Shown here: positions 1 through 11,941 of the stretch, in pieces
How the letters are laid out: each line of letters begins with the position of its first letter
How positions within the stretch are numbered: position 1 is the first letter of the stretch
Assembly: GCF_050947875.1 (NCBI RefSeq)
Contig: NC_134568.1
Location: 249,258,767-249,322,766, forward strand
DNA: 64,000 nucleotides
Direction: 5' to 3'
Origin: Dermacentor variabilis
Lineage: Eukaryota > Arthropoda > Arachnida > Ixodida > Ixodidae
Notes under the pieces: model-generated
Seen by the model: the letters and a program-made list of their open reading frames with translations, nothing else
The model's database searches: none
What the model was told of the DNA's origin: nothing
Translations under genes and position numbers: made by a program

Positions 1-357
1 AAAAAAGTTCGGCCTGTATTCCGGTTTTTACGGTAGCTACATCTGCTATGTGTGGCCTCTGGGATGCCAGCGGTGTGCTGCGTAGCGTAGTCTACCATGA
101 CCTCCACGGAGTGCTGCGACGAGTCCTTTCACTGCCACGACACTCAACCTTTAGCCAGGTCTTTGCCCTCTTGGCTTCTCTGCTGTGTAGCTTCCAGCGC
201 GCTAGCGGCAATGAAAAGAGAAAGCCGGGTATCAGCGTGATAACTCCACTTATAGTCGAAGGATCCGAAAAACTTTCACTGCATGAGATTCATGGGATGA
301 TGTACTTTAATTGTGAGGCCATCTTATGATTAGCCAGAAAAGTGTTTCGGGCCCTTT
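1..357. mobile_element. Possible right end of a MITE running in from outside the window
   Basis: The stretch ends near 341-357 in TTTCGGGCCCTTTAAGC. Its reverse complement resembles the TTTAAAGGGCCC termini of the inverted-repeat elements at 3411-4074 and 24802-27214. The left end would lie outside the window, so this is only suggestive. An open frame (48-329) shows no recognisable domain and I do not call it a gene. Confidence 0.25.
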
Positions 358-534
358 AAGCATCCTGTTTGGACTTATAAGCGCAGATTGGGTATGTCGT
401 GAAATTGAAACAGGCTACACATGACGATACTATACCTTTTCATTACTTGCAGCCATTGTAGTGATTGTGTGAATGATTGCCACCCAATATTAAGTCATTC
501 TTAATATATATGAAAGCATAATAATTTCCAATAT

Positions 535-772
535 ATACCCGCTGTGGTGGCATAGTGGCTTTGGTGTTGAGCTGCTAAGTAAGCCCGAGGACACAGGGTA
601 AAATACTGACCACAGCGGTCACATCTAGATAAAAGCAAAATGAAAAAAAGACGCCAGTGTACTGTGCATTGGGTGCACGATAAAGTACCCCATATGGTAA
701 AAATTAATCGGGAGTCCCCTACTACAGCATGCCTCATAATCATATTGCAGTTTTGGCATGTATAACCCTAGA
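535..772 (+). mobile_element. Old tRNA-derived SINE copy (same family as 7304-7538)
   Basis: The order of blocks matches the better copies at 7304-7538 and 54626-54866: a CCCGCTGTGGTGGC head, a GGTGTTGAGCTGCT segment, then near the 3' end GCATGCCTCATAATCATAT and TTTTGGCATGTATAA. The middle is heavily diverged and partly replaced, and the internal promoter boxes are decayed. I found no convincing target-site duplication. Confidence 0.5.
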
Positions 773-3410
773 ATTGTAAAAAAAAAAAATTTGTATGTCC
801 TGTAAATATTTGTATAAATGAAGTTCTGCCACTTTATAATGGATTTGTTGCTAACCACTTTTCAATTCCTTTATACTATGGATACAGTTGTTCATGACTT
901 GGAAGACTTATCAATTAATTTTCCAATTTAGCCACTGACTGATCTTGCATATTTTTTATGGGTGCTAATAAAAACGTGCACCAATGTAATCAAGCATTCA
1001 AGGAAAAAATTGCTATCAATTTAAACATCATTGCAGTCTACTCCTGCAGTAGCCAGAAAACTTCATGCATACAGTATGCACAGTCTGGTTCTTATATGGA
1101 GCGAACATGCCCGAAGGCTGGTGATGGTCAGGCATTAGTGTATACCAGAGGTATCAGACGTGCTGCCAAGGGACACACGCAGCCTGAAAAGCCCTTCTGT
1201 GCAGCCCAGACAGCTGTCCTTGCCTTTGTTCTTGAACTACGTGAACGCCATGCAACTCCACCCTCCCCAATACACGTCAAAGTACCACTGCTCATGAGGC
1301 GCTATCTACTACCTATGGAGCCCAACGTTTGATAGTGTGAGACCCCTGATGTAAGGGTGAGAGGCAAGAAGGGAAGTATTGGGGGAGTGGAATAGTCAAA
1401 TTTTTCCTAGGATAAGTGTTGCTCCATACTGCCTCTGCAGATAGTGCAAGTCTACTTAGTTTTAATCATAATGCGAGACCACTTTGGCGTGCTAAGGTGC
1501 TGGTGAGTGGAAAATTTCTATTCAGCTGCAAAATTTCATATCCAGCCTTGGCTTTCTTTGAATCTTTTGTCTAAATTGTAGTAGGACAGACAACTGGACG
1601 GAAATAACCTTCAAAATTTGTATTTATGGAATGTTTGCAGCCATCACACCAAAAAGTATAATCAGCAGCCGATCTCTTTGAAATACTTTATGCAGCGCAC
1701 TTAGGGAAAATTGAGACAGTGCCCTACTCTTCCTTTAATGCAATGCATGCTTCTACTGGTATGTTGATAGGCTTGCTGCCAGTGTATAGTTAAGAGTTCT
1801 AATGGCTAATATACTTAGTACCTCATCCTATAATTATTGGGATACAATTGCTGCTGCTGAGCAATCTTACTCTATGATACAGGAAAGTGCATAGAATTCA
1901 TGTTTATTTGTGATGAACAGGTAGGCAGAAGTGACTGCTTGAAAATGTATGAGGAAAGCATTGCAAGAAAAAAATGTAAACGTAAGGCAAGAAGCTATGA
2001 CTGGCATTATTCTAGATTTTGCAAAGAAGGAAATGTGGAATATGTGGAGTATGTGGCTTCAGCTGCAGATGGCATAAAGAATGAAACAAGTGGCCTATAT
2101 GTATTTCTTCAAAATTGCTTGTCGTCTTACCCGAATATCAAGGAAGTTGAAAGAAGAGTTAGTACTCTTGTCAACAACTCCAACAGGAGCCCCTCTTATT
2201 ATACTGGCATTCACAAATGTTAGGAAGCTCCTCCATGGGAAACTGAGCAAGATGAAGAACCTATAAATAACTTGACAATTTCTTGAGGTTTGCTCGTCTT
2301 TATGAAAATTCTATCATGCCTTATCCTGGGCACTTTGGTCGTGTGCACCAAATGGTGTGGCTGAAAGTTGTGTAGATTTTATGCTAATTGCTTCACGCTG
2401 CCAATCCGTGCCATCAAACAAATGATTTCTGCTTTTCACTTGTGCTTGCTAGTCGTGACGTCAGAATGGGAGCGGAAGCACTATGTCGACATCTTCTAAA
2501 GCTGACTTCAAAGAAAGTGTCCAGGATTGTTTGCTATCAGTTACTGTGCTCAACTTGCCTGCTCTCATAGAGATTGAGCAGCAATGTAATCTTTATTAAA
2601 GAATCACTTGGCTTAGTTTTGTCCACAAAGAAATGACGGAGACATTCCTTATTGGTACTGGAGATGTTCGCCTGGCTATGTGCCTAGCATGGTGATTAGG
2701 GTGATGCAATAAATGACACACTCCTACATGGTACACGTGCACACAGCGCACACGTGACAAGTACACATGATAAGAGGAGACTGAAGTCTGGTTAAGGCGA
2801 ATGCACTGGTGGAAGACTAATCGCACTTTCGTTGCATGTGAAGCACACCAGCACTGCTCCAAGGTCTAAGAATGTGGTGGAGCTGCCACATAGTCTTAAA
2901 GACTTGAGGACCGCTCTTGTTGTCACAAAGCACTTGCAGATGCACAAAATTTGATAGATTGCATAAACCACACAGTGGAAATCATATCAATCACATTTAT
3001 TGAAAGAAGTAGTTTGTATGGGCAACATTTAGTCAAATACAGTGTAGACATGTATGATGACTCCTTGTAAGGTCACTCTGCGTGTAAAAATCACTTTCTT
3101 GGTTGACATTTCGAATAGATCTGTACCGTTGCTGCATCAGAGAGCACGTTGAAAGTTACACACAACGGCTCTCACGAAGGCTGACCTATCCCTTTTAGAG
3201 AAAGCCATGAACACCACTTGCGATGAGTAACCATGTGCCACTCCAGCACATGGTAGCTCCAGCACTTCAGTTACCCTGTGAGCCCCGATAAAATTGTTCT
3301 TTTAGGGTATTTATTCCAGACGCCTATTGTAGAAGTGGATGTTACTGAGTCATTTGTATAAATGTGGTGCCAACCTTCATACCATCGTGAAATATACTAG
3401 TGCAAAGTAA
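773..3410. other. AT-rich non-coding stretch, no gene recognised
   Basis: Intron-like or intergenic DNA. One open stretch at about 1858-2223 (+) reads through lysine- and arginine-rich sequence including KKCKRKARSYDWHYSRF. It matches no domain I know and has no clear upstream exon. I see no tRNA, microsatellite or LINE motif here. Confidence 0.5.
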
Positions 3411-4074
3411 TTTAAAGGGCCCCTGGACCACCTGTGACATTTTTTGTACATTGCAAATAAACGCGCGCACTGTGTACAGAATGTGGTGGCAATCATCTTT
3501 TGCGAGCATGACAGTACTGTGTGCCGTAAGAACACCATGACAGCACTATGTGCCATGAGGACACCACAAATTCAAAAAAACAATCCTGTGCTCCTCTCTT
3601 GGTCTTTCCGGCGCCTTTCCCCACATAGTGATGTCAGCAGGGTGTCTCCAGGTGACGTCAGCAGGTGTAAATGCTGTCTATTGATCGGTTGACAAGGGAC
3701 GACAGTTCCAATATGATGAGAGGTGACTGTGTATATAAAGAATAGAGGGGTGCTTGCCCATTGTGTGCCACTAAACCTTTTATGAAGCTTCCATGCAGTC
3801 GGCTTCGCATTGAGGGCGATTAGGGGCGGATAGTGAAGGAGCTTTTCTTCTGGCGTAGCTTTTGCGGCACTACATAGAGTTGGGGAAGGTAGCTAAGGCG
3901 AGTGGGAAACAGAGACAGCTGCGTAGTCGTTCATCTAACGCCTGTAAATTGGCTACTACTGCTTCATTTCAAATAATTCTTGTGGCTATATGTTTATTAT
4001 GCACTAGTACACATCAGCCACTATGTAATTCATTTTAAGCTTTCAAGCTGTTGGTGATTCAGGGACCCCTTAAA
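3411..4074. mobile_element. Non-autonomous inverted-repeat element (TTTAAAGGGCCC ends)
   Basis: The left end (3411-3432, starting TTTAAAGGGCCCCTGGACCACC in two parts: TTTAAAGGGCCC then CTGGACCACC) and the reverse complement of the right end (4053-4074) agree at 18 of 22 positions. No transposase-like ORF lies inside the 664 bp. The target duplication cannot be fixed because both ends sit in TTTAAA-like context. The terminal sequence recurs at 24802-27214. Confidence 0.55.
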
Positions 4075-5435
4075 CCTAGTAAGGGGTGTTAGCTTTGCCT
4101 TTATAACTGGCACTGTCACAGTGTTCGTTGAGGGAGAACATTTCTATGGTGGTAAAAGAGGTGCTGAAGGGCTCTCGTAGTGAAGGGGGAACAGGTCAGG
4201 CACCACAGAAATGCTAGTGGCTGCAAAGGGATTATCTCATGCTCATGTGACATACCGAATATGTAGTTTTGGATGATGACAAAACAGATTTCAAGTCAGT
4301 GAGGGCTTTGAAATGTCCGTGTACAAAAATCAATTTGCGTAGAATCTCCATTGTGTCCTTGTTGCACTCGTCACTTTCCATCACTCCAAATACTGCAAAC
4401 AAAAGGTGTCCACTTACAAGACTCAAGTAATATAACTTTTCAGTATGCCTTAGTTTCTAGTTCACGTAGAGAGCAGATTCAAATTGGCTCCCAAATGCCA
4501 GTCTCGGTGATGCCTGTCAAATATCTCAAGCTCAAGCTTCAGTAACTTCATTCATGTAGCATACATTGTGCTATAAGTAGATAAAGGTTGGGGAAAGTTC
4601 ACTGGGGCTCACTACTTGGCTGTTTACTTGAACAGTAGCGAAGCTGTGCTTGTCAAGTTTCTGGATTCGCTTGAAAGGTACTCTATCCTCTCTAAACAAA
4701 CAGTGCACTCGATTCCTGAGCTAAAGCTTCAGACTTTGTCCAGGAGGACATCCAGCTTTGCTCATAGTGTGGTCCTGCATCGTAATTGTGTTTTGAGTGG
4801 GGTCGTCATCTTGGAGAGAGGTTTGCACCAGCATGAATCATCAGAATATTTACAGTGGCCCTGGCTGCTGTATCCCAGCTTTTATGGCACCAGTTGTGGG
4901 TCGTTAACTTCTAAAAGATATGAAAACTCCCATAATGTAGGGAAAGCCGACCACCAGGTCAGATAGCTTTCATAGCGACAAAACAATGAGCTCACACAGC
5001 CCTAGGATCAGCGTGGAGCAATGACTGTGGTGCAGTTCACATGATAATGAAATATAGAGTTTCTACACACTGCACTATATTTGTAGCAGTATGACATTTC
5101 CAGATGTGTATTACTTGTATACAAATTGCCATTGCCCGCTACAGTAAGTGTATTTTGCTTTTAGCGACTCTTTGAACTTTCTTGAGTTGAGGTGCTGGTT
5201 AGCCAGTCAGTCACCCCCACACTCAACTATGATATTTGGTCAAAGCCATGCATAGAAAATTGTTCTAGATTATGAACACTAATAACCAGCAAACAGCTCT
5301 GAAAGTGTGCCAATATCTTTGGTTCACTTCTTCTCATGCTGAGAATTTTTCTCTCTCAACGCTACATATATTCTGTTGAGTGGCACCATTGATGTAATAT
5401 TCCACCTTATAAATTCGTTATTCATTCCTTTTCAG
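4075..5435. other. Non-coding, probably intron
   Basis: Nothing with a recognisable domain. It ends in TTCATTCCTTTTCAG, a good pyrimidine-rich splice acceptor, immediately before the candidate exon at 5436. An open frame at 4616-4966 has no recognisable content. Confidence 0.4.
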
Positions 5436-5526
5436 CTCAAGCAGCTCAAGCTCTGTGAAATCAAGGCTCAACATGACACCAAAAGAGGAGTCTGATTCTG
5501 ACAGCGTCTACGGCTTTCCTTCCTGA
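5436..5526 (+). CDS. Candidate terminal exon of an unidentified host gene
   Basis: A strong acceptor (polypyrimidine tract plus CAG at 5433-5435) is followed by a frame that, after one leftover base, reads SSSSSSVKSRLN, then MTPKEESDSDSVYGFPS and a stop at 5524-5526. A serine run followed by an acidic serine-rich tail is typical of disordered protein C-termini and is unusual for random AT-rich sequence. The frame must be entered in phase 2. I could not find the upstream exon in 1-5435, so the gene is unidentified. It could be chance. A transcript joined at 5436 would settle it. Confidence 0.35.
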
Positions 5527-6185
5527 TTACTCCTGACCATTGCGAGACATTCTAACTTTTCATTCCAGCAAAGAAAAGAGGAGGGCACGGTACTACACAC
5601 ATTATCTGGTTCATGTCATCCAATGTAGACAGTTATTCTATTGATGTGTGCCAAGGATGAATCATGTAGGGTTAGGGTGCATTGTTGTGTACTGGTGTAT
5701 TTTGCCAGATGCAAGTGTGTAATTACTTGAATGGTTCGAGCCTAAGTGTAGACACTTGACATTTTGCTGCATGCAGTCACTTATTGTGATGGCCTGTTGT
5801 CAAGCACTGTTTGCTTACATGTGTTGTATATAGTTTAAAATATTTGTATAGGACACCTGTCATTTTGCTCTCATTAGTTTGTTAAGAAATTGGCTCGAGC
5901 ACCATTTTGGGGAAATAGTTGAACTGAGCAGTCTAAGGGCTATATGAACCTTTTTTTTTTTTTTTTGAACAGTTAATGAACACATTTCTGGAGTTGCAGT
6001 GTCTAGTAATGAGAAATCATTTGAATGGTGTGAGCAAGGCACATCATATTGCTTCAGTTTTTAGTGATAGTAGAATGGTGCGTTCCACATTGCACATTAG
6101 ATATGTAAACACTCAGTTTTTAGCTGCCACAGTTTTTATTAGTGCAAATGTGTAATGTTCTATGAGCGTCTTTTCTTTTTTGCTT
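5527..6185 (+). other. Possible 3' untranslated region
   Basis: Non-coding sequence downstream of the candidate terminal exon. If the exon is real, the first clear AATAAA is at 6864-6869, so the MITE at 6186-6772 would lie inside the 3' UTR. Nothing else is recognised here. Confidence 0.25.
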
Positions 6186-6620
6186 AAAGGGACACTAAAG
6201 AGAAGCGCTGAATTAGTTTAGATTAATGAAGTATCCTTGAAGAACTCTACTTTCATTGACATTGCAGCAACAAGTTGATTATTAGAAGAGGAAAGGAAGG
6301 TTGAAGTTCACATTTTTTAATTTCATGCCAAAACCCGACCACCTGTAAGTCAGTGTGATATCATGGATTTCAAAGTACTTTTTTGTGTTTGGGCCATTGT
6401 GGCTCAGTAAAGGTTTTCAAACTTGCAAAGTTGAGTCTTTGGCTCTCTTAAACTACAATGTATCCAATTTTTACAGATAGGAATTTATCTAGGCCCAAGC
6501 AGACAGGGTTAAAATTAATAACATCAGAGCAAGCTAGCACAAGAACTTCATGGTGGTTTTGCCACCAGTCTTTCATTTTTACATATTTTCTGGCTTACAA
6601 AGTGTCTTACAGTAAGAGTG

Positions 6621-6716
<96 letters not shown>

Positions 6717-6772
6717 GTGGAAGGGTAATTCACTAACACAGCTCAAATCATTTTTCTCTTTAGTGTCCCTTT
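6186..6772. mobile_element. MITE with perfect 19-bp terminal inverted repeats
   Basis: AAAGGGACACTAAAGAGAA at 6186-6204 is matched exactly, in reverse complement, by 6754-6772. The 587-bp body has no ORF of its own and contains a (TTA)n tract. The left end sits in TTAA but the right flank does not repeat it, so the superfamily is unresolved. Perfect termini suggest a comparatively recent insertion. Confidence 0.85.
6622..6716. repeat. (TTA)n microsatellite, about 32 units
   Basis: An uninterrupted TTA run of about 95 bases inside the MITE at 6186-6772. It gives spurious poly-Tyr and poly-Ile open frames on the two strands. Confidence 0.98.
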
Positions 6773-6863
6773 GATAGTTGCTTGCAAATCACTTCTCTGT
6801 TTCTTGTTTATTTCTGTTCTACAGCTACATTTAGTATGGTGAATTTGCAAACATAGAAGCATA

Positions 6864-6869
6864 AATAAA
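6864..6869 (+). terminator. Candidate polyadenylation signal AATAAA
   Basis: First canonical AATAAA downstream of the candidate terminal exon (5436-5526). It is supported only by position and motif. Confidence 0.25.
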
Positions 6870-7303
6870 GATGTAGATATATTTTTCTAAAATATTTTCT
6901 CTGCTGTGCACTTTCCGCAAAATAATGTGCACCCTGTCGCAAAAGTAAAGGCCTGTGCCGTAACTAGAAACGGGCGGCTGGTATTCACTTCTATGGGCAG
7001 GTGCTCAATAGTGAGATTTCCAAATCGAACCGAATACAAATAATTAAAAAAACTACCTTTAAATATCAAATTAAATCTGAATATTTCCTTATATTTAAAC
7101 TAAGTGATATATAAAAGTTGTGTGGACTCTGTTCAGTTAAAAGAAGAGGAGGAGGCATCGTATTAGGAACAAAAAAACAAAATGCTGATCAAAGTGGCGT
7201 TCTCAAAGGAGTTGGCGTTTTGGCTTCCACGTTAATGCTTTCCACATGGAAGCTTAGACAGAAGTGTTTAAGCCGAAACGTTACACCCTTGACAACACCA
7301 TTT

Positions 7304-7538
7304 TGGGACCCGCCGCGGTTGTTCGGTGGCTATGGTGTTGAGCTGCTGAGCATAAGGTCGCGGGATCGAATCCCGGCCACGGTGCCCGCATTTCGATGGG
7401 GGCGAAATGCAAAAACACGCGTGGTACTTAGATTTAGGTGCATGTTAAAGAACCCCAGGTGGTCGAATTTTCCAGAGCCCCCCACTATGGCGTGCCTCAT
7501 AATCAGAAAGTGGTTTTGGCACGCAAAACCTCATATTT
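7304..7538 (+). mobile_element. tRNA-derived SINE with 10-bp target-site duplication
   Basis: AACACCATTT occurs exactly at 7294-7303 and 7539-7548 and brackets a 235-bp unit. The head is tRNA-like: CCCGCCGCGG, a D-arm-like GTTCGGTGGCTATGG, then GGGATCGAATCCCGG as box B/T-arm, closing with CCACGG. The 3' body carries GGGGGCGAAATGC, GGTGCATGTTAAAGAACCCC and CCTCATAATCAGAAAGTGG, and the same order appears in the minus-strand copy at 54626-54866. It would be transcribed by RNA polymerase III and mobilised by LINE enzymes. Confidence 0.85.
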
Positions 7539-7548
7539 AACACCATTT

Positions 7549-8762
7549 CGGTTGGTGTTCTGTTTTTTTTCCCTAACATAAGTTTACTTCCAGACCAGAT
7601 TAGATGATAATTGCATGCCACGCAATTATCAATTGCAGGAGGCAGTCTTTGCATTAGTTGATGCACGTAGTGCAGTTTACAACTGGAGTTCCGGTCAACT
7701 CGGCAGCTTGTAAATGAGAAAAAAAAAAGGAAGGTGATCAAATCTGGCACATTGTGACAATGACAGTAATGAAACATGATTTGTGTTGTCCTTTTCATTC
7801 TGCTTCTGTCCTTGCTTATCCACCTGGCTTCCAGTGCCATGAAACATGGTAAGACTGTCCAAATAAAGTAAATAACCTAAATTGAGAAAACAAATTCATA
7901 GGCCACCTGAAGAAAAGGCATCCGTAATGGATGACTGGAAATTATTGTGCAGAAGTTTGGTACTTCAAGCATTCGCTACAGGAACTGGTGGCTCTCTTGA
8001 ATCAACCATGACTCTCCTGCAGCAGAATCATTCAGAACAATTACCACTTGCATTAGACTTTCTCTCTGTAGACTCCGATAAGTGTCATTATCCTATGTTT
8101 TGACAAACATATCCCAGGATCTCACCATTTAATAAGAAAATATCTGACAAATTCAAATAGTGAATTCTGAAATCTACTATTTGTTGAATAGCAGAGGCTA
8201 TTTGATTCATATTAAATATTTTGAATATTTACACATCCCTATTTTTTGTGAAAGGATGTGCGCTCTTGCTTTCATCTTTAGATGATGTTTACTAGTTGTA
8301 ATGTTGTGGTCCGCACAGTCTATAAAAATACTGAAGCTTATGGTGTTGACAAAACATTGACGGTTAATGGCAACATGTTTGCATTAATTTTGCTATGGTT
8401 TTACAAATAGCAAAATTTTCTAATTGGATACGAATATTGGAGAATAAGATTCTGTTGAGTCAAATATCAAATGTGTTTATATTTGTACGATACGGCACAA
8501 AATGGTAGAGAAAGAGGCTATTTACCGTATTTTCGTGTCTATGGCTGTCATGACGCATTTTTGGTTGTTGCAGTTGTTTCTGGCGCCGAGAACCATGATC
8601 TTTGAGATTCTGTATAGAGGTAACCGTCGCTGGGGGTGATATCAGGACACCACCTATTGCTTCCGTCGTCTGAAGGGCGCAAAAGTATTTCCTTTAAGAT
8701 TTGTTCATTCCTGTTACTCGGAAGGAGCTGCTTGGGCCTGTTCAATTATCCATCCATATGAC
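7549..8762. other. AT-rich non-coding stretch
   Basis: No gene, tRNA or repeat recognised. Several short open frames lack any domain. Confidence 0.5.
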
Positions 8763-8976
8763 AGCCCTGGACTGCCCGAAACGTTCATTTCAGCCAACGA
8801 GCGTTGCATACGAAACATCTCGGGCGGTAAACGAATGAATAGGTGGGCTAGTTGGCAATGCATATTAATAAAAACTTAGAGCGCTAAAAAACTTGCGTGT
8901 GGTGTGCGTTTCTTTTTCTATGTCTTTTGTGTTTTTAGCGCTCTAAGTTTTTATTAATCTCGGGCAGTCCTGGATA
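8763..8976. repeat. Fold-back element with perfect 27-bp arms
   Basis: 8864-8890 (beginning ATTAATAAAAACTTAGAGCG) is the exact reverse complement of 8932-8958, separated by a 41-nt loop. Outside it, CCTGGACTGCCCGA near 8764 and TCGGGCAGTCCTGG near 8960 form a further imperfect pair, so the folded structure may span about 8763-8976. No ORF. Confidence 0.75.
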
Positions 8977-10407
8977 GCCCAGGATAAGTCGAATAGGCCT
9001 ACTGAACATTAGGCGGCTGTAACATATTTACAACTCCTGAATTTGCTTCTGGAGCTTGCAAAACACGAAAGCATGGTCTTCAAGATGTGGCATTTGGGGC
9101 TGTTGCTCGATTCGAGGGGTGTTGCAGTCTTGCAGACACGGTGAGACTGTAAAAAAAGAATGTTTTCCTGGCCTGAATCAAGTTTGCAGATTTACAGGCT
9201 GTCCCAAAACGGGCCATTTATATTGAGTGACAGCTAGGAACTTGTTCAGCAGAACCGATTAGCACCCATGCGTTAATTCTCTCAGGAGCTGGTGCACCTC
9301 TTCGCAACAGCCACTCACTTGCATCGGTCGCTCACCTTCAAGAGTTCAAAAGTGCTGTTATTCGTTACATTCAAATGCAAACAGCTATTACGTAATTCTT
9401 AATAGTGAATTCTGAAGTCGAATATGATCTAAATAGCAAATACCACTCAATTAGGCTACATGTTTCTACTTCATTTCGCCTGCTGGCACGTTGAAGGGGA
9501 TCACCAGACAGGCCACGGATATTACTTTGGTAAAAACTTCCCGGTCTCCCCGATTCAGTCTGAGTGCATAGGCAATATCTTGTCCCTAACACTGTTCATA
9601 TTAACGTCCAAGAATTGCCTTGATTTCCTTTTTCTCGGAAAGTCAATGTGTTCACCTGGCACTGGTGCAACTTTTAAAAGAAACACACTTATTTCGGTCG
9701 GGAGTTCTCACTTTTTCAATCAGTGCATTTAGAATATCTAATAATTTTTCTCTTGTATATATCTCGTGGATATATATGTCTATGTACCCTTAAATTTATC
9801 TAGAAGTGCATTGGGGGTCATCTGCATCCCTTCTAGCCGTACAGTTAATGAACCCAGTTTATTTCACTATAATATTGCTTTCTTTGATCTTGACCCTGTT
9901 CAATATTCCACCAACAAAAAGCACGCGTCAAATGACACGATATCAGTAACATTTTCTTATGTAGCTTCATGTTGCAGATAGGCAGCTTCTGTGGCAAAAA
10001 TTACGTGTTACCTTTAGAAAACAATGTTAAAAATAGCAGTTCACCTGTCTAAATCTACAGTTGGTACCGGCCGACCATAAATAATCTTACTGCAGAGACT
10101 TTGCGTTAGAAAAACTGGGCATCCGCCAGTGCCCACACAACAAATGCCCTCTCGCTAGCAGACGACGCACTTGACAATGACAGCAAAATTGAAGACATCA
10201 TTTTGTATAACCCATGTCATGTATACATAGCAAAGAGGTGTCAGTATAAATTTGCAATGGCAATAAAGCACTATTATAAGAGCGTGCGCACACAATTGGT
10301 CTCGGGGCCCACAGTGAAATTACAATGAATATGCCGCGAAGCACGTCTCCGCCCCAATCCAGTTAGGATACCTTGATGCCTGCACGCACAGCAGGGGTGC
10401 GCACACC
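8977..10407. other. Non-coding stretch
   Basis: No gene or repeat family recognised. Short open frames only. Confidence 0.45.
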
Positions 10408-11635
10408 GACTTACTTTTGGGAATGCAGTTGTTCGCTTGAAATCAAGTTTACAATCGGGACTCGATGGCAACCAAAGGTCAGTGTGACACCTCGCTTTGG
10501 GCGCTAACGGGAATACTAAAAGTGAAGCTGGGCAAGGTGATATGGGCTGGACAAGTTTTGAAGTGAGGGAAACTCACAGTAAAATTGATTATGAAGAACG
10601 GAAGAAAGTAAATGGGCTGGGAGAGTGTTGAGGTATTTGTACGAAAAAAAAACATTAATTCACAGTGGAGGAAAAGAACTAGGAAGCTTACCAGCAAGTA
10701 TGCAGCCTGTAGCGTGAGCAACAGAGCAACAAAGAACGTCAAGCGGAAAGTCTGAGAGGCCGAAATAATCTCGTGGGCGGCGGCAGTGGAAAAGAAACCT
10801 TCCATGAGTAACTACTTAAGAGGAAAAAACAAAATCAGGAAAGAAACAGTTATGATAACTCAAAGGGAAGCTCATTACTTTTCGAAGCGAGATTAGGATG
10901 CCTTAGAACAAGCACCTGTAAAACGAGATATAAGAATGAAGAAGCGTGTGCTTCCTGTGGTAAAGCTAGGGAAACGATGGAGCATGTTTTATTAGAATGC
11001 AAAGATATCTGCCCAGCGGTCGATTTAGGTACCTCTAGACTCCTTGCATAGCCTATGCTCCTTGAAGCCCTTGGTTTCAGCGAGAGCAGGGGGAAAGTAA
11101 ACATGTCCACAATAGAGATCAGTAAGAGGCAATTGGAAGAAGAAAAGTAGGGAAACGACAAAAAATGGAGACGTACAAAAACAAAGTTCACAATAGGGGC
11201 TCAGAAAATTTTGTTATTGGTATTCAGTGTATTTTCTTTTTCTTTTTTTTTTCCTCTTGTTTTGGATCGGACTGCTGGTACGATCTGTTGGGAACTCGGC
11301 GCTGACGCCCGTGGTTGTACCTGGGTCGCAAGCCCCAAGGGTAGCGTTGGCCTGGCGGCCTGGGGTACAACTGGAAGCATCCGAAGGTCCCGGCAAAGCA
11401 TGAGTCGACTGGTAACAACGAAACAACTTGTTTATTTTAACATCGCAAAGAGTTGGCGGTCAGGTTGACCGAAGTAGAGAGACGGGAGAGCACTTTACTC
11501 AGCAGAAGAAATCGGAGCCCTCCTTTTGGCGTCCGGGGGCAGCTGTTTTTATACTCTCGCAGTTGAGGGCAAGAAGGAACCCCTCAAAAGACGAGCACGT
11601 GAATGTACAATGGGCTAATGGTGACGCACACTGTC

Positions 11636-11733
11636 GTAGCGCTGCCGTAGCACCACGTCGAGCACGATCTCGTAGCACCCTGTTGTAGCGATGCCGTAGC
11701 ACCATGTCGAGCACGATCTCGTAGCACCCTGTT
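11636..11733. repeat. 49-bp tandem repeat, two full copies plus part
   Basis: Units at 11636-11684 and 11685-11733, each starting GTAGCG and containing GAGCACGATCTCGTAGCACC, differ at only a few positions. A third partial unit starts at 11734. It lies in the U3-like part of the solo LTR. Confidence 0.9.
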
Positions 11734-11748
11734 GTAGCGCTGCTGGTC

Positions 11749-11941
11749 GGGCACAATGACTGTAATGAGAGGATGATCCCTGCTTTGGCATCGCCTGTTT
11801 CGGGCACAATGACTGGAATGAGAGGATGATCCCTGCTTTGGCATCGCCTGTTTCGGGCACAATGACTGGAATGCGAGGATGATCCCTGCTTTGGCATCGC
11901 CTGTTTCGGGCACAATGACTGGAATGCGAGGATGATCCCTA
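11749..11941. repeat. 53-bp minisatellite, 3.6 copies
   Basis: Units at 11749-11801, 11802-11854, 11855-11907 and a partial unit from 11908. Each starts GGGCACAATGACTG and contains GATCCCTGCTTTGGCATCGC. They are nearly identical and create spurious repetitive open frames on the minus strand. They probably represent repeated promoter/enhancer sequence of the LTR. Confidence 0.95.

Noticed and set aside
1858..2223. Open frame of about 120 codons rich in Lys/Arg
   Set aside because: No recognisable domain and no convincing upstream exon. It ends in ordinary AT-rich sequence, so chance cannot be excluded.
6458..6739. Poly-Tyr and poly-Ile open frames
   Set aside because: They are translations of the (TTA)n tract.
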